Positions 53,465 through 62,992 of a stretch of DNA of 64,000 nucleotides are shown in pieces (position 1 is the first letter of the stretch; the number at the start of each line of letters is the position of its first letter). A program made the translations under genes and the position numbers. The stretch is from Symbiodinium kawagutii. Lineage: Eukaryota; Sar; Dinophyceae; Suessiales; Symbiodiniaceae. Where the stretch lies: assembly GCA_009767595.1 (NCBI GenBank), contig VSDK01013114.1:45726-109725 (forward strand), in the 5' to 3' direction. The notes beneath the pieces are model-generated. The model had not been told where the DNA came from. It saw only the letters and a program-made list of their open reading frames with translations, and did not search any database.

Positions 53465-54760
53465 TCAGACCTCGGTCTTCTCCTCTGCTTTCTCGTTTTT
53501 CCCGGATTTCTTGCCACGCTTGCCCTTGCCCTTGCCCGGTGTCTCTTCGTCCTCTGCAGGATTGGCATGATTTGAACTCTTCCCTTTTCGCTCCAATTCG
53601 TTCATGGCCTTGACATAGGCCGCCACCGTCTCCAAGTCCTGGATCTCGCCTCCGAACTTTGGACGTTCTATTGGATCGGGAAGATCCAAAAGCAACCAAG
53701 CCGTTCTCCACTCCCCATTGTCCAGTGCCACCTGATGTGTGGCTCGCAGAAGCTGGGATATCTGTAGCGCGGCTTGGCTGTCTTTTCCTTTCAGCAGAGT
53801 TTGCAATACTTCGGACAGGGCATAATGAAAGCGCATGAGAGTCTTGAATTTTCCCCACTGGAGTCTCTTTGTATAATCCACCAGCCTGTATGAAGAATGA
53901 CTGTCCACGCCTAAGTGCAGCTCCACTTCCTTGATGTACCTGCGTACATGTTTCAATGGGTTCCGCTTCTTGAGGACTTTGGCCCGACGATAGGCACGCA
54001 GAGCCTTTCCAGCCCCCTTCAACTTCTCTCCATCTGCCGATGAACTCTCTTCTTGACTCAGGCTTGAGTCTCTTTCTTCCAGAGGTTTGGCACGTCGATT
54101 CTTTCCTCTCCCACGCAGCTCCTTGAGGATCTCGAGCTGAACCAATGCAGACATGTCCATCTGCGAGGCCTTTCCTTCCATCAAAGCTCTTGGCAAAGCT
54201 TCGCTGCTTGAGAGATTCTCCTTCTTCGCTGCCAGCAAAGGATACCGACTCTTTTTCGAGCTGCGCCCTTCTGCATCTCCGGAGGGCGAAGCCTTTTCTC
54301 GCCGAGCTTTTCCAGCTTGCGTCAGTAGCTTGAAGATTCCATCCTCGCTGTCTCCACTCTCCACTGAACTTGCCGACTCTGATTCTTGATCCGCAGCTTT
54401 GCTGGAGACACCCGGGTCTCGAGGCAAGTCCTCCGAGGCGGTGGCATAATGGACTCCATCTTCTTCGTCGAGCAGTACCTTGGCGTTCTGCTGAACCAAC
54501 TTGGGGTCCAGTTCTAATGCTCGATGAGGATAGGGGCATCCTGTTCGTACTCTCTTCAGATCACCCTCAACTAGGATAAAGTGACCACCACCGGAAATTT
54601 CAAAGGAGCTGAAGCTTTGCTGCTCCAATTCAGCTGCTGCAACTCGAATGGCCAGCCAAAGTTTCCCACCCACCGATGATTTGAGAATGACACCCTGTCG
54701 CCACTCAGGCTGGAAGTCAACCAGTCTGAGATATACAGTGTCACCAACCTTCATCGCCAA
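53465..54760 (-). CDS. Gag-like protein (element 2)
   Basis: 431 residues. N-terminal beta-rich part (KVGDTVYLRLVDFQPEW), a Ser/Glu/Lys-rich linker with leucine-rich helices, then a capsid-like helical part ending DNGEWRTAWLLLDLPDP and a basic KGKGKRGKKSGK tail. It overlaps the small upstream frame by 10 bases and ends 30 bases before the Pol ATG. The long open frame antisense-shifted through it (to 54539) has arginine/serine-rich shadow composition and is not counted. Confidence 0.75.
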   Translation of the reverse strand: MAMKVGDTVYLRLVDFQPEWRQGVILKSSVGGKLWLAIRVAAAELEQQSFSSFEISGGGHFILVEGDLKRVRTGCPYPHRALELDPKLVQQNAKVLLDEEDGVHYATASEDLPRDPGVSSKAADQESESASSVESGDSEDGIFKLLTQAGKARREKASPSGDAEGRSSKKSRYPLLAAKKENLSSSEALPRALMEGKASQMDMSALVQLEILKELRGRGKNRRAKPLEERDSSLSQEESSSADGEKLKGAGKALRAYRRAKVLKKRNPLKHVRRYIKEVELHLGVDSHSSYRLVDYTKRLQWGKFKTLMRFHYALSEVLQTLLKGKDSQAALQISQLLRATHQVALDNGEWRTAWLLLDLPDPIERPKFGGEIQDLETVAAYVKAMNELERKGKSSNHANPAEDEETPGKGKGKRGKKSGKNEKAEEKTEV

Positions 54761-55236
54761 ATGAAAATCCTGTCTGCGTAGCCCAGTTGAGTCCTATGCT
54801 CGCAGCAGTCCCGAATGTAGATCTCCCTTGCCTCTAGAAGATTGGCAGTGCGACACCAACGAATGGTCAAAGGATCACCCCCGTTGGCACCAACCAACCC
54901 ACAGTAACCCCTGTCTCCGACAGCGAAGTGCACACCCGCGAATCTCTGACTGCTTGCCCTCACCCCTGGTGTAAGCCACACGGAGTAGAACCTTATATCC
55001 GGTAAGGTGTTTTCTGGGGTACGGTAAAACCTGACAATTCTTCGATTCAAATACCGCACCGCGTAGTCACCAGATAGATTGGGGTTCGAAAGCTCAACCA
55101 CTTCAGGGGGCTGGTCACGGTCGATGTCCTCGACTCTGACCAGGAAATTCAGCTGTGACCAGTTCCCACGTCCGTGAAGTCGGGGCCGCAACTGAATGGC
55201 AGGGATATTCGCAGGCTCAGGTTCGGGTTCACCCAT
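54751..55236 (-). CDS. N-terminal Gag segment or small protein of element 2
   Basis: 161 residues, first frame after repeat A1. Globular, with LRPRLHGRGNWSQLNFLV, YAVRYLNRRIVRFYRT and CGLVGANGGDPLTIRW. Ends with a 10-base overlap with Gag, the kind of overlap that allows re-initiation. No family recognised; it may be the first part of a Gag split over two frames. Confidence 0.6.
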   Translation of the reverse strand: MGEPEPEPANIPAIQLRPRLHGRGNWSQLNFLVRVEDIDRDQPPEVVELSNPNLSGDYAVRYLNRRIVRFYRTPENTLPDIRFYSVWLTPGVRASSQRFAGVHFAVGDRGYCGLVGANGGDPLTIRWCRTANLLEAREIYIRDCCEHRTQLGYADRIFIWR

Positions 55237-55250
55237 GAGCTAAGCTTGAT

Positions 55251-55288
55251 CCCGAGGATTCTGCAGTCATGTCCAAACATGCAATCAT
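55251..55288 (-). repeat. Element 2 repeat A1
   Basis: 38 bp at the 5' end of the element, identical to 47968-48005. Confidence 0.9.
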
Positions 55289-55289
55289 A

Positions 55290-57953
55290 CATTGGGTATT
55301 TCTTCAAATACCTGAGAATCCAAAAATGGTTGGTGAATTGCTATAAATGATGAATATTGGATGAATAAAATTGTTAATGTATGTTAATATAGTTTAATGA
55401 TTGCTAATAAATGTTAATCATAGATTTACATTGGCAAGTAATGGTCTGGTTTGTAGTTAGCACGCAGCCCCCCCTGCAAAGCAGCAAAGGCATGTGTCCT
55501 GGTCTGTGGTGAGACTGTCGCTGACCTTCCAAAACAACAAAGTTTCCAGAACTAGTGTGATCTCTGGAATAGTTGTCGAATCTTTGTTTTTTTGTGTTTT
55601 TTGGTTCAAGAATGTTCATTAAAAATATGAATCATTCTGGATTAAAGCAAAATAAATCAACATCATACCACAGCATTGGCTCATCCTTTGGTCTTCGTTC
55701 TGCACTCCAACCTGTCTGGTCATCATGTCGGAAGCCTGCGCTCTTTATGGGTTTTAGATTAATCAAGAGTAATCTGAAAAAAAAAACAAGTTTCCAAAAC
55801 TGGACTAGTTGCCGATTTTTTTTTGTGGTTTTCTCCCGGTTTTTCTCTCTCGGGATCCATCTGGATTAATCCAGGGATCAACAAAAACAATGCTTTCTAG
55901 ACTAGTCCAAATGTGACCTGGATCTAAGTAATCTTCAAAAAAAAATGCTTCTTTCGCTTGCTGGCCCAGAAAAAAAACAAATATCAAGGGACTGTCCCCA
56001 TATTGAGAGGCTATACAGTCCATATACTGTAAAAGAATCTATTGTACAAGAATTTGAGGGGCTCGATATGTTTTCGTCCTTATATGTGTGTATGCATCTT
56101 CCCCCTGCTCAATTAAGAATTTGAGGGACCCTCATTTCGGGGATTAAATTCTTAAAAACAATGGTCTAGTTATTACTGGCGGTGCAGTTGGTCCCAGAAC
56201 CAATGGATTTTGCACCTGGCAGGCCCTCGAGCATGAAATAAGGCTTAAACAACACAGGCAGGCCTCAGGGAACCTGGGGGGAGTTGAGCCCCCAACCACC
56301 AGAAAATCAAAAAAAACTTTTCAGGCTCCGAAAAGTTTTTTTTTAATTTTCCACCCTTCAAAAATTAACTAGCCCCAAAAAGCCGTCCCAGGTCCCAGAG
56401 CCAATGGATTTTCATGATGGTCACTGCGTTTACATAAACAAGAATCTGCTAAGAATTTAAGGGACCCTCAACACATGATGTTGCAAAATCCAGCGCTATT
56501 GAATTTAAGAATCTGAGGGACCCTGGGCAAAAAAAATGGAATTCTTGTATAGCACATGCACTGTATTTGAGGGTCCTAAACAATTGCTATGAAGGGTTGG
56601 TACCAATATCGAGGGAGCATATTTAATGAGGACACTAAATCATGAATGCTGAGGGGCTCTCGCCATCAGAATAACCATGGTAAGCCGGAACTAACCATTT
56701 ACACTATGATAACTATCAGTAGCCTTCGTGATAAAATCCAGACACAATGACCATCAAAGCCACAGTCAACAAAGCATGGCAACTATAGTCAATCACAACC
56801 ACAGTCATGTATCAATACTAAGCCGGTCCTCTCGGAGGAGGTTTTGGTACTTTGGCAAGTGCAATAGTGTTAGATGTTTCTTGTTCAAATCTATTTAGAT
56901 GGCTATCGATATTGTGGTTACCATGGCTGCTTGTAGTTTTATGAGCACTTATAGTCACTGGTTATTGACAGATATTTACAATACTAGCGGTTCATCACTG
57001 CTCATTCAGCATTGCCTGAACAGCTCATAGAACTAATCTCAATTACAATGTTAGCCCCGTGGAACCTACCAGAAAAACAATATTCATGATACAAATGCAC
57101 ATGTCGGGCAAAAGCCAATGAGTTCCATGAATCCTAGAAAGGCGGCACTGGTACTCATCATTTCAAATGCTGATACTTCGGAAACTACACTAGTATGGGC
57201 TTTGAGGGTTCAAGATGATTTTGACGGTCCATACAGTCAACATAGATAATATTATGGTCGCTCATGGTGACTTGTGGCAGTTGACCTATTGACTATTGGT
57301 AGTTGATTCGAGTGTTTTGGCTAGTGATTTAGTAGTTCATTCGCCACTTGTTTGATGCAAATTACGGTTGTCCTAGTTACTGCAAACTCTTCATAGACGT
57401 CCTTTGGGGATTCTTCTAGGAAAAAACCTACATGACAGAGTCATTACACATTTGAGTGCAGTGTGTCATGACAAAAATATTATCATCCCAACTGTTTGTT
57501 CAACTGAAATTGGTTTCCAACTCAGTATAAAGGGATCATATTTTCGATGGTGGCTGTACCCTCAGTGAAGATAGAGTTGATTTACATATACATCTAGGCC
57601 CGATAGAGCCCATCCACATATCCACATATAAAACAATACTACACATAATGTGTATGGCGCCACCTACTATAGGTGCTGGCTAGTACATAGTATCGCTCTC
57701 ACCCTAGCTTACTTGAACAAATCATAAAGCCATTCATAACACAGTCAGCCCTATGAAACCCATGCACATACAGAATATGTATTTGTTTATTTGTAAATTT
57801 GGCAGCTCGTCATGCACCTTCCTACAAAATTGTGTGTTAACTATCTTTTTTCACGGCTCACAACAGTCCCTTTCTTAAAGAAACACCAACTAGATATAGA
57901 TCTCCCGTTAGTGGTCACACATCACTAGCCCTGACTATCCAACGCCAGGATGC
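55290..57953. other. Intron with recurring gagggaccctc motif
   Basis: 55295-55375 resembles a broken family A MITE (aaaaatggttggtg). At 56045-56580 the phrase aagaatttgagggaccctca or close variants appears five times. 56309-56345 is a hairpin (aaaaaacttttc and gaaaagtttttt). The rest is unremarkable. Confidence 0.55.
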
Positions 57954-58002
57954 ATCAATGATGAGCACCGAGGATGGGGTGCTCGATTCCACCAATGATG
58001 AC
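57954..58002 (-). CDS. Exon: beta repeat, end of unit
   Basis: After gtcgcag, one base completes the arginine codon of the previous exon, then SSLVESSTPSSVLIID up to a GC donor. Equivalent to SDAAQQTTPAATAISD of 43322-43408. Confidence 0.65.
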
Positions 58003-58096
58003 CTGCGACAAACAGAACCCTCTCAGGTGAGTCTGCAGAAACACTTCTGTCCCACAAATCCTGAAGGCGTATGAGAACTAATCAACTTATATACAT

Positions 58097-58196
58097 GGTG
58101 GTTTCTCAAAATAGGGGGCCCAAACAATGGTTGGTTTATTACTATAAATGACTAGTAGTGGATGATTTGGGGGGTCCCCTATTTTGAGAAACACCC
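58097..58196. mobile_element. MITE, family A
   Basis: Inverted termini ggtggtttctcaaaatagggg and ccctattttgagaaacaccc; atatacat on both sides. Confidence 0.85.
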
Positions 58197-58507
58197 ATAT
58201 ACATGAGAACTAACCTGAAACTGGATAAGCTTATTGTTGCCACAGGTGTGGGCTGTCGATTTGTGATTCTCTTTCATACAAAGAATTAGGCAAACAATAA
58301 GTAAAGTTGCAACCAGTTGAGCACAATGCTCCACCTCACTCTGTTGATGAATAGCCAGTAGAATGAGTCAGTGTCTCATCATCACTTACCACAGCAACCC
58401 AAGCAAATGATCAAATATGGATCATGGACTGTTGATAGTTGAGCAAGGTATCAAACCATATCATATCACGGTAGATCAATTGTGATAAATAGCCCACAAT
58501 TATGGAC

Positions 58508-58623
58508 GGGTGTTTCTCAAAATAGGGCTGCCCCCAAATCATCCTCTATATTAAGAAGTTCATTAAAGTAGTGAGAAACCATTGTTTCTTTCTGCAGGGG
58601 GTCCCCTATTTTGAGAAACCACC
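58508..58623. mobile_element. MITE, family A
   Basis: Termini gggtgtttctcaaaataggg and ccctattttgagaaaccacc; interior slightly longer than other copies. A fragment of another copy lies at about 58853-58925. Confidence 0.8.
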
Positions 58624-59096
58624 AAATATACCAGTTCTTAGCACTTTTGATGGATAAGGAACCATCATGATTCATCCATGTTTACTGGATTTCTGCAATC
58701 TAGTTGGGCATTACGAAGCATCTGGTAAAGGGAAGTCTGGATGTTGCGTTCAGGGGGTGGAAGCTGCACGCAGCTCTAAGCACAATTGGCTAAGCCCCAA
58801 AGGGCTGACCACAGGCACTCAGCAACGGATGATGCTTGTACCTGTACTCAGAGTAGGGAACCCCCAAAGATGGTTGGCTTATTATCATACATGGTTTATA
58901 TTGGATGATTTGGGAGGTCCCACATTAGTCAACTGCAGCCAAATCCGAATGGCTCTGAATGTCATTTGATCATTCAGGTAAGTGAAGCCATTGCCGCAAT
59001 TGCCCATCCTTTAGAAGACCTGGACATCGAAGGGTGAGAGAACCCCCAGCCATTCGCCCTCATATCAACCATCATCCGGCAAATCTCCACCACCGC

Positions 59097-59143
59097 CTCG
59101 AGTAGATGACGAAATGCGTGTAGGACAGGAGCGGCGTGTTGTC
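59097..59143 (-). CDS. Exon: beta repeat, YTHFVIYS part
   Basis: After tttcag the strand reads DNTPLLSYTHFVIYS plus two bases, ending at a GC donor (gag|gcg). Joins 57954-58002 as VIYS-RSSLVE. Confidence 0.7.
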
Positions 59144-59159
59144 CTGAAATGGCGTGTCC

Positions 59160-60540
59160 AGTTGAAGGGAAAGCTGTTGGTGTCTCAAGTTTTTTTCGAG
59201 TCTCCGGGAAACTAACCTGGAAAAGGACAATTTGAAATGACCATTAGATTTATAACCATGAGATTAACGACACTACAAGCCACTAAACCACCAATTGTTG
59301 ATAGTTTCTCAGAGCTTTCCTCACAGACTAGGGATTGTTGCCCAAACTACAGGGAAACCAATCAATTCACCAATCTTCAATTGTTGATGGTTTCCCAGGA
59401 TTTGTAGTTTCCAAGGTCTATCCCAAACTACAGGACGGTTTCACCCATTTTCTACTATTTTCACCAAGTATTGATGGTTTCCCAGCATTTCTCTATGAAC
59501 TTTCCGCTTCCAGGTGACTTACAGCAGTGACATCATCATCACCAACAGCTTATGACAACATAACGTCAAGGGCACCGGAGATGATCATGATATGATAGCT
59601 ACTCCCAGACACAGATTCCTATCGCTAACCAAGGGAGTTATACAATACCCAATCACAGGTTCACCAATAGGTTTGATCTACCAGCTAAATGGTTGATGAT
59701 TTTCTATTAGAACCTCTATGGGTCACCCATCTAGATGGTTGATTTTACCATATTTTACCAAATCTAACATGATCTACATAAGTTTGATCTACCATCTCAT
59801 CACCCATACGTCTGTTAGAACCTCAATCTTCAGAATCAACAACATTGAGTCTTGAGTATCGTGACACCTGCTTGCAGGCGCTAGATCCGGGCATCAAACC
59901 CTCCAAGAAACCGGTTCTGGGGTTCGGTTCTTCAAGTTTCCCACCAAACATGGATATTTTTTGATGTCTAACAACTCAGATCGAGCGTTTCACACTACAA
60001 CCCAACGGCGCGACGCCATCCGCAGCTATAGCTTGGCTCGCCACTAGGACTGGCAAATGAACCTGGCAATGGAAAACCCACTATGTATAGTTGCCAGCTT
60101 TCCCAAAAAATGAACGCTTTGCCTAGGAAAATGATGGTTTCAGTACAAAATGATGGTCGACCCCTGTTTTGTAGAGTGAACATGCCAAAATGCTGGTTTC
60201 TCAAAACAGCGAACCCCCAAATCATTTTTTTTGACCAACTGATAAACCAACCACGGCTTTCAGGGTTCACTATTTTCAGGGGTTTAATCAATCACCTCCG
60301 GTATTTTTCAGGATTTTCCCAATTATTAATTATCAGGATTCCCTTTTTGTTTGTGAATCAATCATCTAATCATTCATGGATTCAACTTAGGTTAGTTGAT
60401 GCGTGGTGATGATAATCAACTTAGTCAAAGTCACCTTTTTGTTTGTTAATCAATCACTAACTTAAGTTGATGATAACCTTTAGCTAACTAACCAACCTTA
60501 CGTTGATCATCAACTAACCTGGTGATTTGATAACTTTCCA
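59160..60540. other. Intron; diverged MITE near 60190-60285
   Basis: Mostly degenerate; tttccc and gttgatggtttcc words recur at 59290-59500. 60190 begins ctggtttctcaaaacagcgaa, a worn family A end. Confidence 0.45.
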
Positions 60541-60576
60541 GGTCGATGAGTGCACCAACCAGCTCTTGTCCTCCAC

Positions 60577-60608
60577 GAAGAAGCTGCTACTGGATGCGCT
60601 CGCAGTGC
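60577..60608 (-). CDS. Exon: beta repeat, GT part (tentative)
   Basis: After gctgag: two bases complete the glycine codon of 61057-61120, giving SLIG-TASASSSSFF; a gt donor follows. It fills the place of the VG.VP.GT exon but with weaker similarity. The plus strand of this island is also open with good splice-like borders, so strand is not certain. Confidence 0.4.
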
Positions 60609-61056
60609 CTCAGCGGCGGCGCGAGGAGCAACCAATCGAGTGATGGATTTTCTACGCAACAAGGTGAGTTTGGTTGGTCAACCTAGTAGTAGAAAACCTG
60701 GTTAAACCAGCTGCCATGTGAGTCAACTCACCAACCATTTTAAACCACTACTACATGTCCCTGGTTGGTGGTTGAACCACCCATAGTTAACTAGTGACAA
60801 TGGTTTTACATGGTGCCAGGGGCGAAGTCCACAAGAATCATCCGCCTGATCAGTGTCCGCCAAGAGTGTCACAATCCGCTGAATGACTCGACTCTGAGTT
60901 TTTTGCGGATATGATCAAGGATTCATTTCGCATATGTTAGGTGTCGTGACAACACTCATCAATGCTCAACAAAATGCGCACGTGTGAAGGCTGGGTGCTC
61001 CAAATTTCCACCAACCAATTGGTGGAGTCATTCCCAACACCTGGCGACCAAGGTGC

Positions 61057-61120
61057 CAATTAAGGATCGATTGGAGCCCAAATGATCTTGAGCCATGTAC
61101 ACCAGGTATTCCTCGATATC
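61057..61120 (-). CDS. Exon: beta repeat, Y.VYMA..G.NRS part
   Basis: After gctgag: DIEEYLVYMAQDHL then GSNRSLI plus one base, before a GC donor. Continues PPDDVS of 62474-62515. Confidence 0.7.
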
Positions 61121-61189
61121 CTCAGCACAGGCGATGGCAGGTGGGGTGTGCCATGAATTAGAGTGAAGGATGATTAACATTACTAGATG

Positions 61190-61340
61190 GTTCATGATGT
61201 TTCATGATGCTTCATTATGCTTCATGATGGTTGAATTTTGCTTAGTGGGCTTCATGATGGTCAATGATGGATTATGATGGTTCGAGATGATTAGCAATGC
61301 TTGCTGGTGGTTCAGTAGGATTCATCATGCTTAGGAGCAG
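61190..61340. repeat. ttcatgatggt degenerate tandem repeat
   Basis: About ten imperfect copies of a 10-13 bp word (ttcatgatgctt, ggttcatgatg). Confidence 0.75.
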
Positions 61341-62473
61341 GGTGTGCGGACCGACTACCCTCACTGGTGAAATACCTTAATGCAAATACAAACACCTGCT
61401 ACACCAGGACTTGGTTGTCGTATGCTTGTTACTCCGTGAGTCGTTCTTGCCTATAAACATGCCAACCAACAAGAAGGAAACCATAAAGGCAAATTGATTG
61501 ACTATGGTTAATGTTGGATGGTAATGATCAAATTGAATGGTTAATCAATTGGCTAGTATGGTATGGTGGGTGGTTGATAAGTTGATAAGAGTGAATATTG
61601 GTTAGTAGGATGGTTAATCAATCTAGGAATGGATAATGAATCAACAATGATGGCTACACATGGATGATTACCGCTGGAATCCAATTTCAACTCATCTGGA
61701 ACAAATGATAAACATTGATAAGGATGAACAACGTATAGGACAGAAACCACCGTGCCCAAAAATGGCCCAATCATGACTTGTTGCCCAATATATCGAACGA
61801 AATGGGCTTATCCAACAAAGATCAGGGTACCTTCATAAATTGTCTAAACCTTCTTCTCTGATGTTGGATATTTTTACATATGGCTCATGGACTGCAGACT
61901 GGATAGATTCACACCAAAGTGGCCAGTATCACCAACCCACCAGTCCTGGCGGCAATTCTTAAGGAGGTCCTGATCCCACCCTGATCCACATCCAACATGT
62001 ACCGCGTATCATAAAGATCCAGCCGTTGGTACACCCAGCAAGTAACCAATGCCACGATTGCTACCACTCTGGTAGCGATGGATTATCCCGGAGATCTTCC
62101 ATTGAACGAAAACCCAGCGAAAGCATAGTAGAATGTACCCCTCGCAGGATAGATCATGATGGATATACCATCATTTAAATCCATGAACTAGTTGGTTCAC
62201 CTACTCAAGAAACAATTGAATCACTGGATGGTGGTTTGAAACCCTATGAAAAACATTATTCAAAACATGTGACTGAAACCACCAGCTAGATCAGGTACCA
62301 AAAATTCCAAGATAACCGAAACCACCAACCAGCAGTTGATTAATCATTATTGCTAGTCATTATCCCCTATCAACCATTACTAGCCATCATTAACCATAGA
62401 AAATCCACCGCAGCCACCACCGAGACGGCTCGTGGTCCCCGACCTCCACCGCTGCATGGCACTGCCAAGCGAC
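61341..62473. other. Intron; short MITE-like copy at 62228-62289
   Basis: 62228 gatggtggtttgaaaccctatgaaa to 62289 gaaaccaccagct is a shortened family B copy. The GC-richer block 61900-62110 is open on the minus strand but unlike either repeat. Confidence 0.45.
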
Positions 62474-62515
62474 TGAAACGTCATCGGGTGGGACCCAAGT
62501 GATGTTGCCTGCCAC
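62474..62515 (-). CDS. Exon: beta repeat, G.ITW.PP part
   Basis: Fourteen codons between gtcag and a gt donor: VAGNITWVPPDDVS. Most upstream exon of the host gene that I can place; joins DIEEYLVYMA in frame. Confidence 0.65.
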
Positions 62516-62838
62516 CTGACAAGAGCTTGGGCAGTGATCCAAGGGCTGTGAAATGCTGGTTGTGATGGTCAGTTCTGGATATGATTTTTTCAATTATAGT
62601 TCATAAGGTTGACTGGAATGGTTGAAAACCACAATGATGGTTAACCAGGTCAATTCTAAATGATGGTTATACTTAATAAGGTTGACTATCCGAAATAGAC
62701 TCTGGTTTAAAATGGTGAATATATGGTTTTCATTATGGTTGATAATGGTTAAACAGAAACATATTGAATTTGGGGTGTTTGTCAGGTTTGGGCATGGTAA
62801 TGGACAATATATATATATATATGCGATCGTTAGGGTGC

Positions 62839-62992
62839 TTGATGGTGCTTGATGGTCACTTGATGGTCACTTGATGGTCACTTGATGGTCATTTGATGGT
62901 CATTTGATGGTCACTTGATGGTCACTTGATGGTCTCTTGATGTTCATTTGATGGTCACTTAATGGTCACTTACGGTTCACTTGATTGTCACC
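62839..62992. repeat. 11-bp tandem array, about 13 copies
   Basis: Unit cttgatggtca with a c/t variant at the first base and decay toward the right end. Confidence 0.9.

Larger units (their letters stand above)
47746..55288 (-). mobile_element. Ngaro/PAT-like tyrosine-recombinase retroelement 2
   Basis: Split direct repeats in the arrangement A1 - coding region - B1 - A2 - B2, typical of PAT/Ngaro elements, enclose Gag, RT-RNase H-methyltransferase-like Pol, a tyrosine recombinase and a small membrane protein. A1 and A2 match over 38 bp, and the two B copies differ at one base over 199 bp. No target duplication is expected for this class. It lies in the host intron between exons 57954-58002 and 47497-47535, in sense. 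The close repeats and open frames suggest a young copy. Confidence 0.85.

Noticed and set aside
53465-54539. Upstream 358 residues of the element 2 Pol frame
   Set aside because: Arg/Ser/Gly-rich shadow of the Gag frame; the Gag reading is well structured and family-like, so translation here is improbable except near the frameshift.
58097-58196. 8-bp target duplication atatacat suggesting a hAT origin for family A
   Set aside because: Other copies show only 4-bp duplications (aaat, atat); the longer match here is in AT-rich flanks and probably chance.
60541-60645. Plus-strand exon reading VDECTNQLLSSTKKLLL
   Set aside because: Open and flanked by cag and gtgagt-like sites, but isolated on a strand with no other exons; the minus reading fills a gap in the repeat. 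Kept as an uncertainty in that exon's entry.
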